From: Myxococcota bacterium
Lineage (GTDB): Bacteria > Myxococcota_A > UBA9160 > UBA6930
Direction: 5' to 3'
Assembly: GCA_028285625.1 (NCBI GenBank)
Contig: JANQOX010000004.1
Location: forward strand, 1 to 64,000
Length of the DNA: 64,000 nucleotides
Below, piece after piece: positions 30,803 through 38,501 of the stretch. How positions within the stretch are numbered: position 1 is the stretch's first letter; each line of letters starts with the position of its first letter. Below the pieces are notes generated by a model, which did no database searches, was not told the origin of the DNA, and saw only the letters and a list, made by a program, of their open reading frames with translations. Both the position numbers and the translations under genes were made by a program.

Positions 30803-32010
30803 GCCCCGCCGACCTCGTCGAGGAATGCCGCGAGCGCGGTGTTCCAGGCGTCGGGCTCTTCGAAGTACGGCGAGTGGCCCGCCCTCGGGATCTCGACCAC
30901 GCGTGCCCCGGGTACCCGGCTCGCGGCCTCGCGGATCGCCGGAGGCGGAAACAGCGGATCGCGCGCACCGACGATGAAGAGGACCGGCAGGTCGATCCGG
31001 CCGAGCGCATCGGCGTCGACCCCCGCGCCGAGCAGGCGCGGCACGATCGCGCCCAGGTCGGGCTCGCCCATGCCGCCGAGCATCTGGTAGAGGTACGCAC
31101 CCGCCGGGTCGCGGTCGCGAAACGACGGATCGATCGCCGGGTGCAGGCCGAGGGTGTCGCCCGGGTCGAGCGGTCGACCGTCCGCCGCCTGTCGCCGCAG
31201 TTCGGCCAGGGCCTCGACCTCGATGCCGCCGAGCGTGTCGGCCAGCGTGAGACTCGCCACGCGTTCGGGATGGGCGAGGGCCAGCGCGAGCGCGGTCCAG
31301 CCGCCCATGGACTGCCCGACCAGGTCGGCCCGCCCGATCTCCAGGTGATCGAGCAGCGCCAGCAGGTCGCCCACCGCGGCCTCGGGTCCCGAAGCCGCTG
31401 CGCGATCCGTGGAACGGCCGAAGCCGCGATGGTCCCAGGTGACGACGCGCCGCGCAGCGGCGAACACCGGGACCTGCTGGTACCAGACCGCGTGGTTGCC
31501 TCCTGCGCCATGGCACAGGACGAGCGGCGGGCCCGCGCCCACGGCCTCGTAGTAGAGACGCTCGCCGTCGTGCTCCAGGTGCCCGCTCTCCCGGCGAAGC
31601 GACGCGGGCTTCGCGGGGTCGCCGGCGGCCCGACGAGCCACGCACTCGATCTCCACCCGTGCATCGAGCGCGAGTCGCGCACCGCCGACGGTGATGCGTG
31701 CCGGAGGGTCCTCGGGGAACACGGCGGCGTAGGCGGCGTTCATGGCGGGGAAGTCGGCCATGTCGGCCACGTAGACGCTGACCTTCACGACGTCTGCCAG
31801 CGTGCAGCCCGCGCCGTGCAGGATGCGTTCGATGTTGTGCAGTGTCTGGGTCGTCTCGGGGCCGGCGCCTCCCGGCACGAGCTCGAAGCCGTCGCCCACG
31901 GTTCCGAGGGTGCCGGAGACGAACACCAGCTCGCCGGCGATCCCGGCGTGCGAGAAGACGGGCAGGCGCCCGAGGTCGGAGAGCACCACACGGTCGTGAC
32001 GGGGGGGCAT
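30799..32010 (-). CDS. RidA-like domain fused to an alpha/beta hydrolase
   Basis: 403 residues. Residues 1-128 are a RidA/YjgF-type domain: VSGTLGTVGDGFELVPGG, then AAVFPEDPPARITVG with the conserved Arg105, and LALDARVEIECVA. RidA proteins deaminate reactive enamines. Residues 150-403 are an alpha/beta hydrolase: oxyanion HGAGG at 167-171, nucleophile Ser234 in GQSMGG, and His379 in AGHSPYFEEP. It resembles enol-lactone hydrolases. Both halves look intact. The stop shares the palindrome CTAG with recG, which converges on it. The combined substrate is unknown. Confidence 0.88.
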   Translation of the reverse strand: MPPRHDRVVLSDLGRLPVFSHAGIAGELVFVSGTLGTVGDGFELVPGGAGPETTQTLHNIERILHGAGCTLADVVKVSVYVADMADFPAMNAAYAAVFPEDPPARITVGGARLALDARVEIECVARRAAGDPAKPASLRRESGHLEHDGERLYYEAVGAGPPLVLCHGAGGNHAVWYQQVPVFAAARRVVTWDHRGFGRSTDRAAASGPEAAVGDLLALLDHLEIGRADLVGQSMGGWTALALALAHPERVASLTLADTLGGIEVEALAELRRQAADGRPLDPGDTLGLHPAIDPSFRDRDPAGAYLYQMLGGMGEPDLGAIVPRLLGAGVDADALGRIDLPVLFIVGARDPLFPPPAIREAASRVPGARVVEIPRAGHSPYFEEPDAWNTALAAFLDEVGGA

Positions 32011-32117
32011 GGCGCGAGGCTATCACGGCCCGCCGGGCGCTCGGCGCCACAGGCTGCCGACGGTGCGCACGTGACCGGGCCCCGGGGCTGCGCCGGGAAT
32101 CGTCCAGAGGGCTGCGT

Positions 32118-32146
32118 TTGACTCGCCCTGGGGCCTTCGGTACACC
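32118..32146 (+). promoter_or_regulatory. Sigma-70-type promoter for the leucine leader
   Basis: TTGACT (32118-32123), a 17-base spacer and TACACC (32141-32146) form a plausible promoter with a good -35 and a weak -10. The start point would be about 32152-32154, at or next to the ATG of the leader peptide. That would explain why the leader has no Shine-Dalgarno: the transcript may be leaderless. Confidence 0.45.
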
Positions 32147-32153
32147 CCAGCCG

Positions 32154-32231
32154 ATGGCACTCCACCGGTCGCGCCTGCTTCTCCTCGGCCTGCTCCTTCT
32201 GGGGGCGGGAGGGGACGTCGCGCGCCGGTAG
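32154..32231 (+). CDS. Leucine-rich leader peptide (attenuator)
   Basis: 25 residues, beginning MALHRSRLLLLGLLLLG and ending in VARR. Nine of 25 residues are Leu, eight of them in two runs of four (CTG CTT CTC CTC, then CTG CTC CTT CTG). Isoleucine is absent. A terminator-like hairpin starts 18 bases after the stop. The gene downstream encodes a 2-isopropylmalate synthase-type enzyme. This is the layout of a leucine attenuator, like leuL of enteric bacteria. The alternative is a chance signal-peptide-like stub; the context argues for the leader. Confidence 0.65.
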   Translation: MALHRSRLLLLGLLLLGAGGDVARR

Positions 32232-32287
32232 CGCCATACCAAGCGACACGAAGCCCTCTCCCGCCGGACCGGTCGGAGGGGGCTTCG
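32204..32287 (+). promoter_or_regulatory. Attenuator hairpins upstream of the LeuA-like gene
   Basis: CGAAGCCCTCTCC (32249-32261) pairs with GGAGGGGGCTTCG (32275-32287) over 13 positions with one G-U, around a 13-base loop. The 5' half, CTCCCGCC at 32258-32265, can instead pair perfectly with GGCGGGAG at 32204-32211 in the leader ORF, helped by GGG/CCC. That segment (32208-32214) can also pair with CTTCTCC among the Leu codons (32178-32184). These are the 1:2, 2:3 and 3:4 alternatives of classical attenuation. No T-tract follows the last hairpin, which is the main weakness. Confidence 0.55.
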
Positions 32288-32367
32288 CGCATCTGGGCCC
32301 CGGTTGCGAAACCAGGCCCACCGCGCACGCCCCGCCCGCCGGCTCCGGCCCTACACGGAGCCAGAAC

Positions 32368-33621
32368 ATGAGCGAGCGAAGTTCCACCACAACGTCTCCG
32401 GACGACGCGATCGTCGCACCCTGCAAGGCCCTCGATCTCTCGCGGGTCCACGTGTTCGACACGACCCTGCGCGACGGGGAGCAGACCGCGGGGGTGTGCT
32501 TCTCGGCACAGGACAAGCGCGACATCGCGCTGCAACTCGCCGCCATGGGCGTGGACGTGATCGAAGCCGGGTTCCCCGTGAGCAGCTCGGGCGAGGCGCA
32601 GGCCGTGGCGGGGGTGGCGCGCGCCGTACGCGATGCGCGGGTCTGCGCGCTGGCCCGCGCGGTCCCCGCCGACATCGACGCCGCCGCCCGTGCACTCGAG
32701 AGCGCGGCGGCCCCGCGCATCCACGTGTTCGTGAACAGCAGCGAGGTACAACTCGCACACCAGCTTCGCCGGGCGCGCGAACAGGTGGTCGCCATGGTCG
32801 AGGCCGGCGTCGCACGCGCGCGAGAGCACGTGGACGACGTGGAGTTCAGCGCCATGGATGCCACCCGTGCCGACGAGGACTTCGTCGTCGAGCTGGCCCG
32901 CACGGCAGCTCGCGCGGGGGCGCGCGTCGTGAACCTGCCCGACACGGTCGGCTGCGCGCTGCCGCGCGACGTGGCGGCGCTCGTGGCGCGCGTGCGCGCT
33001 TCGCTTCCCGACGACGCGATCGTCTCGTTCCACGGCCAGGACGACCTGGGCCTCGCCACGGCCAACGCGCTGGCCGCGGTCGAGGCGGGCGCGCGCCAGG
33101 TCGAGCTGGCGGTCAACGGCATCGGCGAGCGCGCGGGCAACACGGCCTTCGAGGAGGTCGTGGCCGCGCTCCACGTCCACGGCCGCCGACTGGGGGTGAC
33201 GACCGGCGTCGATCCGCGCGGCATCGGGCCCGTCTCGACCCTGGTGGCCGAGCGCTCCCGGGTGGCCGTTCCGCCCAACAAGGCCGTGGTCGGGCACAAC
33301 GCGTTCCGCCATGCGTCGGGCATCCATCAGGACGGCGTGCTGAAGCACCGGGAGACCTACGAATGCCTCGACCCGGCCGTGGTGGGCCACCCCGTCGGGA
33401 CCGAGATCGTGCTGGGCAAGCTCTCGGGCCGGGGCGGGTTCGCGAGTCGGGCGGCGGCGCTCGGCTACGAGGTGCACGGCCCCTGGTTCGAACGCGCCTT
33501 CGCGCGCTTCCAGGAACTCGCCCAGGACAAGGGCGAGGTGGACGACGGCGACCTGCGCGGACTGTTCGACGAGGCGTGCGCGCCGCGACGCATCGCCCCG
33601 GGCTACGCGCTCGACCTGTAG
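32368..33621 (+). CDS. 2-isopropylmalate synthase-type enzyme, short form
   Basis: 417 residues of the LeuA/homocitrate synthase family. VFDTTLRDGEQTAGVCFSAQ binds the metal and the 2-oxoacid. The C-terminal part of the barrel has NGIGERAGNTAFEEVV and HASGIHQDGVLKHRETYECL, which fit 2-isopropylmalate synthase better than NifV. The HxHND motif reads HGQDD; a Gln at this place is also found in some genuine isopropylmalate synthases. The allosteric C-terminal LeuA dimer domain (about 100 residues) is missing, so leucine feedback may be replaced by the attenuator upstream. Confidence 0.82.
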   Translation: MSERSSTTTSPDDAIVAPCKALDLSRVHVFDTTLRDGEQTAGVCFSAQDKRDIALQLAAMGVDVIEAGFPVSSSGEAQAVAGVARAVRDARVCALARAVPADIDAAARALESAAAPRIHVFVNSSEVQLAHQLRRAREQVVAMVEAGVARAREHVDDVEFSAMDATRADEDFVVELARTAARAGARVVNLPDTVGCALPRDVAALVARVRASLPDDAIVSFHGQDDLGLATANALAAVEAGARQVELAVNGIGERAGNTAFEEVVAALHVHGRRLGVTTGVDPRGIGPVSTLVAERSRVAVPPNKAVVGHNAFRHASGIHQDGVLKHRETYECLDPAVVGHPVGTEIVLGKLSGRGGFASRAAALGYEVHGPWFERAFARFQELAQDKGEVDDGDLRGLFDEACAPRRIAPGYALDL

Positions 33622-33647
33622 TCGGAGCGGCGCACTGGGGTAGAGTG

Positions 33648-33674
33648 AGTGGCCCGGGCCCGGCCCGGGCCACT
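33648..33674 (+). repeat. Perfect palindrome between the LeuA-like and CDF genes
   Basis: AGTGGCCCGGGCC (33648-33660) and GGCCCGGGCCACT (33662-33674) are exact reverse complements around one C. The 13-bp stem lies between the stop at 33621 and the GTG at 33688. It could stop or protect the upstream message, or be an operator for the transporter gene. No T-tract follows. Confidence 0.7.
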
Positions 33675-33687
33675 TGGAGGGGACCCG

Positions 33688-34608
33688 GTGCAGGAAGGCA
33701 GCCGCAAGGCCGTCATGACGGCCTTTGCCGCGAACCTGGGCATCGCCATCGCCAAGTTCGTCGCGTGGAGCGTGACCGGCGCGGCCTCGATGCTGGCCGA
33801 AGCAGTGCACTCGATGGCCGATACCGGCAACCAGGCCCTGCTGCTGCTCGGCGCCAGCCGCGCGGAGCGCGACCCGACGCCGGAGCATCCGTTCGGCTAC
33901 GGACGCGAGCGCTACTTCTGGGCGTTCGTCGTCTCGATGGTGCTGTTCACGCTGGGTTCGCTGTTCGCGATCTACGAAGGGGTGGAGAAGCTGCGCCACC
34001 CCCACACCCTCACGTCGCCGGAGTGGGCGATCGGGGTGCTGCTGCTGGCCATCGCGTTCGAGTCCTATGCGTTCCGCACGGCGGTCGTCGAGGCGAACCG
34101 GATTCGCCGCGGCACGTGGATGCAGTTCGTCCGTCGTGCCAAGAGCCCCGAGCTTCCCGTGATCCTGCTCGAAGACCTGGGCGCCCTGGTCGGCCTGCTG
34201 TTCGCACTCGCGGGCATCGGCCTGGCGCTGGTCACCGGCAACCCGCGCTTCGACGCATTGGGCAGTCTCGCCATCGGCCTCCTACTCGGCGCCATCGCCG
34301 TGATCCTGGCCATCGAGATGAAGAGCCTGCTGATCGGCGAGTCGGTGAGCCCCGACCGCCGCGACACCATCGCGCGAGCCATCGAGGGGACCGACTCGGT
34401 CCGCCGGATCATCCACATGCGCACGCTGCACCTGGGGCCCGAAGAAGTGCTGGTGTGCGCCAAGATCGACGTGGACACGGGCCTCGGGCTGAGCGACGTG
34501 GCCGACGTGATCAACGCCGCCGAGGCGCGCATCCGGGCCGCGGTGCCCGGCGACATCGCGATCTACGTCGAGCCCGACGTCTACGTGGAGCCCCCGCCCC
34601 CGGCCTAG
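33688..34608 (+). CDS. Cation diffusion facilitator family transporter
   Basis: 306 residues from GTG 33688, chosen because TTGGAGGGG stands just upstream. Several membrane segments are visible. MLAEAVHSMADTGNQALLLL carries the metal site in helix 2, and HPFGYGRERYFWAF follows. A second site region is VILLEDLGALVGLLFAL. The C-terminal cytoplasmic domain (RRIIHMRTLHLGPEEVLVCA) is present. CDF proteins exchange Zn2+, Fe2+ or Mn2+ for protons; this one resembles the FieF/YdfM branch, but the metal cannot be read from sequence. Its stop shares CTAG with the convergent ThDP enzyme gene. Confidence 0.9.
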   Translation: MQEGSRKAVMTAFAANLGIAIAKFVAWSVTGAASMLAEAVHSMADTGNQALLLLGASRAERDPTPEHPFGYGRERYFWAFVVSMVLFTLGSLFAIYEGVEKLRHPHTLTSPEWAIGVLLLAIAFESYAFRTAVVEANRIRRGTWMQFVRRAKSPELPVILLEDLGALVGLLFALAGIGLALVTGNPRFDALGSLAIGLLLGAIAVILAIEMKSLLIGESVSPDRRDTIARAIEGTDSVRRIIHMRTLHLGPEEVLVCAKIDVDTGLGLSDVADVINAAEARIRAAVPGDIAIYVEPDVYVEPPPPA

Positions 34609-36143
34609 AGCACGGCCTCGATCAGCCGCGGGCCGGGCTCGGAGAAGCTCGCGGCCAGTTCGCGGCAAAGGTCTTCGCTTCGGTCGACGCGGACCGCGGG
34701 CACGCCGAGCCCCTTCGCCAGGGCCACCCAGTCGAGGTCGGGGTGGCCGAGGTCCGTGAGCGCGCGCGCCTTGGGCCCTGGTTCGGCGATGCCGGCGCGG
34801 GCGAGTTCGACCTGCAGGATGCGGTAGGCGCGATTCGCACACACGATCGTGGTGACGTCGAGCGACTCGCGCGCCTGGGTCCAGAGCGCCTGGAGCGTGT
34901 ACATGCCGCTGCCGTCGGCCTGCAGCGAGATCACCCGGCGGTCGGGGCACGCGATGGCCGCGCCCGTCGCGCAGGGCAGCCCCTGGCCGATGGCGCCACC
35001 GGTCAGTCCGAGCACGGTGTGGCGGGGCGCTGCATCGGCGACCAGCGCGTAGCCCACGCCCGAGGTGGCGGCCTCGTCCATGACGATGGCCCCGTCGGGC
35101 TGCAGCGCCGCCACCGCGCGCCCCAGAGAACCCGGGTCCAGAGCACCCTCCGGCGCCTCGGGTCGCTCTCGCGCGGCTCGAGGTGCTGCCGGCGCGCCAA
35201 GGGCTTCGGCCACGGCCTCGAGCGCAGCCACCGCATCGTCGCCGGGGGTGGCCAGCGTGTGGATGCGGGTGCCCTCGGAAGCCAGCCGGCTCGGCGTGTC
35301 CGGATAGCCGAAGAACGCCACCGGTTCGCCGGCGCCCACGAGCACCAGATGGCCGAGCTTGGAGAGCACTTCCAACGCCTGTTCGGGGAAGTAGGGGAGC
35401 TTGGGAATCGCCGGCAGGCCGCCGCCGCGTTCGACCCGCGCGGGAAAGTTCTCGGAGAAGCACATCGCACCCGTCGCGTGGGCGATGGCCGCGGCGGCGT
35501 GGAGGCCCGGCTCGCGCAGGGCGTCGTGGCCGAGCAGCAGCATCGCCGGGGCTCCGGACCGCAGGGCCTCGACGGTCGCACCGACGGTGTCGGCCCCCAC
35601 CGCCTGCGGCGCTGCCGAGGGCGGGACGGGCACCGGTCCCCCGGCTTCTTCCCACTGGCAGTCGGCCGGGGCGATCAGGGTGGCCACGCAGTTCGGGGCG
35701 CCGCGCGCGGCGGCCAGCGCGTCGGCGCCATCGCGGGCGAGTTCGCTGGCCTGGTTCGTGGCCCGGACGAAACCCGAAACGGGGCTCGCGAGCGAGACGA
35801 TGTCGGACGTGAGCGGTGCGTCCGCGGCGAGGTGCCACGTGGCCTGGTCGCCGATCAGGTTCACGACCGGCGCGTGGGCACGGCGCGCGTTGTGCAGGTT
35901 GGCGATGCCATTGGCAAAGCCCGGCCCCAGGTGGAGCAGGGTGGCGGCGGGCTGGCCCGTCATTCGCCCGTAGCCATCGGCCGCGCCGGTGCAGACCCCC
36001 TCGAACAGGCCCAGGACCGCCCGCATGCGCGGCTCGGCATCGAGTGCGGCCACCAGCGGCATCTCGGTGGTGCCGGGGTTGGCAAAACACACCTCGACAC
36101 CCGCCATGGCCAGCGTTCGGATCAGGCTCTCCGCCCCGTTCAT
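34605..36143 (-). CDS. ThDP-dependent enzyme, acetolactate synthase large-subunit-like
   Basis: 512 residues. The N-terminal PYR domain has VEVCFANPGTTEMPLVAALD and the cofactor-activating Glu in GLFEGVCTGAADGYGRM. The central domain follows. The C-terminal domain has the ThDP motif ADGSGMYTLQALWT ending in VCANRAYRI. It resembles IlvB-like and benzoylformate-decarboxylase-like proteins that lack a small subunit. No ilvN or ilvC is adjacent, so true acetolactate synthase activity is unsure. The ATG at 36143 has GGGAGGGAG upstream; a perfect 22-bp palindrome lies in the leader. Confidence 0.85.
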   Translation of the reverse strand: MNGAESLIRTLAMAGVEVCFANPGTTEMPLVAALDAEPRMRAVLGLFEGVCTGAADGYGRMTGQPAATLLHLGPGFANGIANLHNARRAHAPVVNLIGDQATWHLAADAPLTSDIVSLASPVSGFVRATNQASELARDGADALAAARGAPNCVATLIAPADCQWEEAGGPVPVPPSAAPQAVGADTVGATVEALRSGAPAMLLLGHDALREPGLHAAAAIAHATGAMCFSENFPARVERGGGLPAIPKLPYFPEQALEVLSKLGHLVLVGAGEPVAFFGYPDTPSRLASEGTRIHTLATPGDDAVAALEAVAEALGAPAAPRAARERPEAPEGALDPGSLGRAVAALQPDGAIVMDEAATSGVGYALVADAAPRHTVLGLTGGAIGQGLPCATGAAIACPDRRVISLQADGSGMYTLQALWTQARESLDVTTIVCANRAYRILQVELARAGIAEPGPKARALTDLGHPDLDWVALAKGLGVPAVRVDRSEDLCRELAASFSEPGPRLIEAVL

Positions 36144-36164
36144 GTCGTTCTCCCTCCCTGGGTC

Positions 36165-36186
36165 GCCCCGCGGGGCCCCGCGGGGC
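36165..36186 (-). repeat. Perfect 22-bp GC palindrome in a leader
   Basis: Bases 36165-36186 read the same on both strands: GCCCCGCGGGGC followed by CCCGCGGGGC. It lies 22 bases before the start of the ThDP enzyme gene, next to its ribosome-binding site, and 188 bases before hppA on the other strand. It may form a hairpin in the leader or be an operator. The remainder of the 230-base divergent gap shows no convincing promoter. Confidence 0.7.
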
Positions 36187-36373
36187 AAGTGGTCTCAAGC
36201 CCTCTAGCGGGCTGGAAGAATTCCGGTCGGGTCCCTAAAGTGCCCCCGCCCGGCGCACGCCGCGGCTCAACGCGCGTCCCCCAAGGGAACACGACCGCCG
36301 GCCGGAACAGTATGCCCCGTCCGGCCGCCGGCCCGGACCGCGACCTTCGAACGTCTTCCCAGGAGCCCCCTGT

Positions 36374-38392
36374 ATGTCCACGCAAATCGTCCTCGCACTG
36401 CTCGCCGGCCTCGCGGCCGTGGTCTACGCCGTGGTGCTGTACCGCGACGTGCTGTCCGCACCCCGCTCGACCGAGCGCGCCAACGAGATCGCCAAGGCGA
36501 TCCAGTCGGGCGCCCAGGCCTTCCTGAACCGTCAGTACCAGACGGTCGCCATGGTGGGCGTGCCGATCCTCGCGGTGATCTGGATCGCCCTGGGCAGCTG
36601 GTATGCCATCGGCTTCCTGGTCGGGGCCGTCGCGAGCACCGCGGCCGGCTTCATCGGCATGAACGTCTCGGTGCGCGCCAACCTGCGCGTGGCCCAGGCG
36701 GCCCACGACGGATACGGCCCGGCATTCGGGCTGGCCTTCAAGGGCGGTGCGGTCACGGGCCTGCTCGTGGTCGGCCTCGGTCTGCTCTCGGTGGCGGCGC
36801 TGGTCGCCTGGGCACCCCAGGCCAACGCGCCCGACGCCCTGATCGGGCTCGCCTTCGGCGGCTCGCTGATTTCGGTGTTCGCCCGCCTCGGCGGCGGCAT
36901 CTTCACCAAGGGCGCCGACGTGGGCGCCGACCTGGTGGGCAAGGTCGAGGCGAACATCCCCGAAGACGATCCGCGCAACCCCGCGGTGATCGCCGACAAC
37001 GTGGGCGACAACGTCGGTGACTGCGCCGGCATGGCGGCCGACCTGTTCGAGACCTTCGGCGTCACCGCCGCGGCGGCCATGCTGCTCGGCGAGATCCTGT
37101 TCGGCAGCCACGGCCACGGCATGTTCCTCTACCCGCTGCTGGTGGGCGCGGCCGGCGTGGTCGGCTCGCTGGTGGCGATCCCCTTCGTGACCATCGACGA
37201 GCCGGCCGAGGGCCAGATGCCCGCGGTCATGCCCGCCATGTACAAGGGGCTGGGCATCGCCTCGGGTGTGATGGTGGTGCTGCTGATCGTGGCCAACCTG
37301 GTCGTCGACATGCCGGGCGAGGTGGGCGGCTTCGCCCTCTGGCTGTGCGCCATCATCGGGGCGCTCGTGACGGGCGTCATGCTCTGGGTGACCGACGTCT
37401 ACACCGGCGACGGCTCCAAGCACGTCGCGCACATCGCCGACTCCAGCCAGGGCGGTCACGCCACCAACATCATCGCGGGCCTCGCGGTGGGCATGCAGAG
37501 CACGGTCATCCCCGTGGTCGTGATCGTGCTCGCCATCTTCCTGTGCTTCGAGCTCGTGGGCCTCTACGGGGTCGGCATCGCGGCCATGAGCATGCTGTCG
37601 CTGGCCGGCATCGTGGTGTCGATCGACGCCTACGGCCCGATCACCGACAACGCGGGCGGCATTGCCGAGATGGCCGAGCTGCCCGAGGCGGTGCGCGGCG
37701 TGACCGACCCGCTGGATGCCTTCGGCAACACCACCAAGGCGGTGACCAAGGGCTACGCGATCGCCTCGGCCGGCCTCGCCGCGGTTGCGCTGTTCGCCAC
37801 GTTCATCGAAGACCTGCGTCGCCTGGGCGGGATCGAGGTGAGCTTCGAACTCTCCAACACGTCGGTGCTGGCGGGGCTGTTCCTCGGCGCCGTCACGCCC
37901 TACATCTTCGCGTCGCTGGCCATGCGCGCCGTGGGCGATGCCGGTGGCAAGGTGGTGGACGAGGTTCGGCGCCAGTTCCGCGAGATCCCCGGCATCATGG
38001 AGGGGACGGCCAAGCCCGACTACCGAACGTGCGTGGACATCGTCACGAAGTCCGCGCTGCGGCTCATGATCGCGCCCGCGCTGATTCCGGCGGTGATCCC
38101 GGTGGTGGTCGGTCTGCTGCTCGGGGCCCAGGCGCTGGGCGGTCTGCTGATCGGCTCGATCATCTCGGGCGTGTGCGTGGCGATCTCCATGACCACGGGC
38201 GGCGCGGCCTGGGACAACGCCAAGAAGTTCATCGAGAGCGGCTCCCACGGCGGCAAGGGCTCCGATGCCCACAAGGCCTCGGTGACCGGCGACACGGTGG
38301 GCGACCCCTACAAGGACACGGCGGGCCCGGCGATCAACCCGATGCTCAAGCTCGTGAACATCGTCGCCATCCTGATGATCCCGTTCCTCTAG
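36374..38392 (+). CDS. hppA: Membrane H+-translocating pyrophosphatase, K+-independent type
   Basis: 672 residues with about 16 membrane segments. It splits pyrophosphate and pumps protons. The substrate loops are [20 protein letters not shown] and [20 protein letters not shown], with the C-terminal [16 protein letters not shown]. In the segment [13 protein letters not shown] the Lys after NTT marks the K+-independent class; K+-dependent enzymes have Ala there. It would save energy from the pyrophosphate released in biosynthesis. It stands alone. Confidence 0.96.
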   Translation: MSTQIVLALLAGLAAVVYAVVLYRDVLSAPRSTERANEIAKAIQSGAQAFLNRQYQTVAMVGVPILAVIWIALGSWYAIGFLVGAVASTAAGFIGMNVSVRANLRVAQAAHDGYGPAFGLAFKGGAVTGLLVVGLGLLSVAALVAWAPQANAPDALIGLAFGGSLISVFARLGGGIFTKGADVGADLVGKVEANIPEDDPRNPAVIADNVGDNVGDCAGMAADLFETFGVTAAAAMLLGEILFGSHGHGMFLYPLLVGAAGVVGSLVAIPFVTIDEPAEGQMPAVMPAMYKGLGIASGVMVVLLIVANLVVDMPGEVGGFALWLCAIIGALVTGVMLWVTDVYTGDGSKHVAHIADSSQGGHATNIIAGLAVGMQSTVIPVVVIVLAIFLCFELVGLYGVGIAAMSMLSLAGIVVSIDAYGPITDNAGGIAEMAELPEAVRGVTDPLDAFGNTTKAVTKGYAIASAGLAAVALFATFIEDLRRLGGIEVSFELSNTSVLAGLFLGAVTPYIFASLAMRAVGDAGGKVVDEVRRQFREIPGIMEGTAKPDYRTCVDIVTKSALRLMIAPALIPAVIPVVVGLLLGAQALGGLLIGSIISGVCVAISMTTGGAAWDNAKKFIESGSHGGKGSDAHKASVTGDTVGDPYKDTAGPAINPMLKLVNIVAILMIPFL

Positions 38393-38501
38393 GCCCGGCG
38401 AGCGGCATTGGCCGCGTCGGAGGGTCCAGGAGACCACCTCGAGCGCGCCCGAACGCGATCCCAGGGACCGCCTGCGACCGGAGCTCTCGCTCCGGGACGC
38501 G

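Noticed and set aside
32154..32231. Remnant of a secreted protein (signal peptide cut off by a stop)
   Set aside because: No protein-like sequence continues in frame after the stop. The Leu runs, the alternative hairpins and the LeuA-like gene fit a leader peptide better. This is kept as the main alternative.
28439..32242. Minus-strand frame of about 1,270 codons running opposite recG and past the RidA fusion gene
   Set aside because: It is out of frame with the real fusion gene and its composition (long Arg/Ala/Gly runs) is that of a GC shadow.
32304..36527. Plus-strand frame of about 1,400 codons over the LeuA-like, CDF and ThDP genes
   Set aside because: Three recognised genes on both strands occupy the same DNA in other frames; the long frame has no family features.
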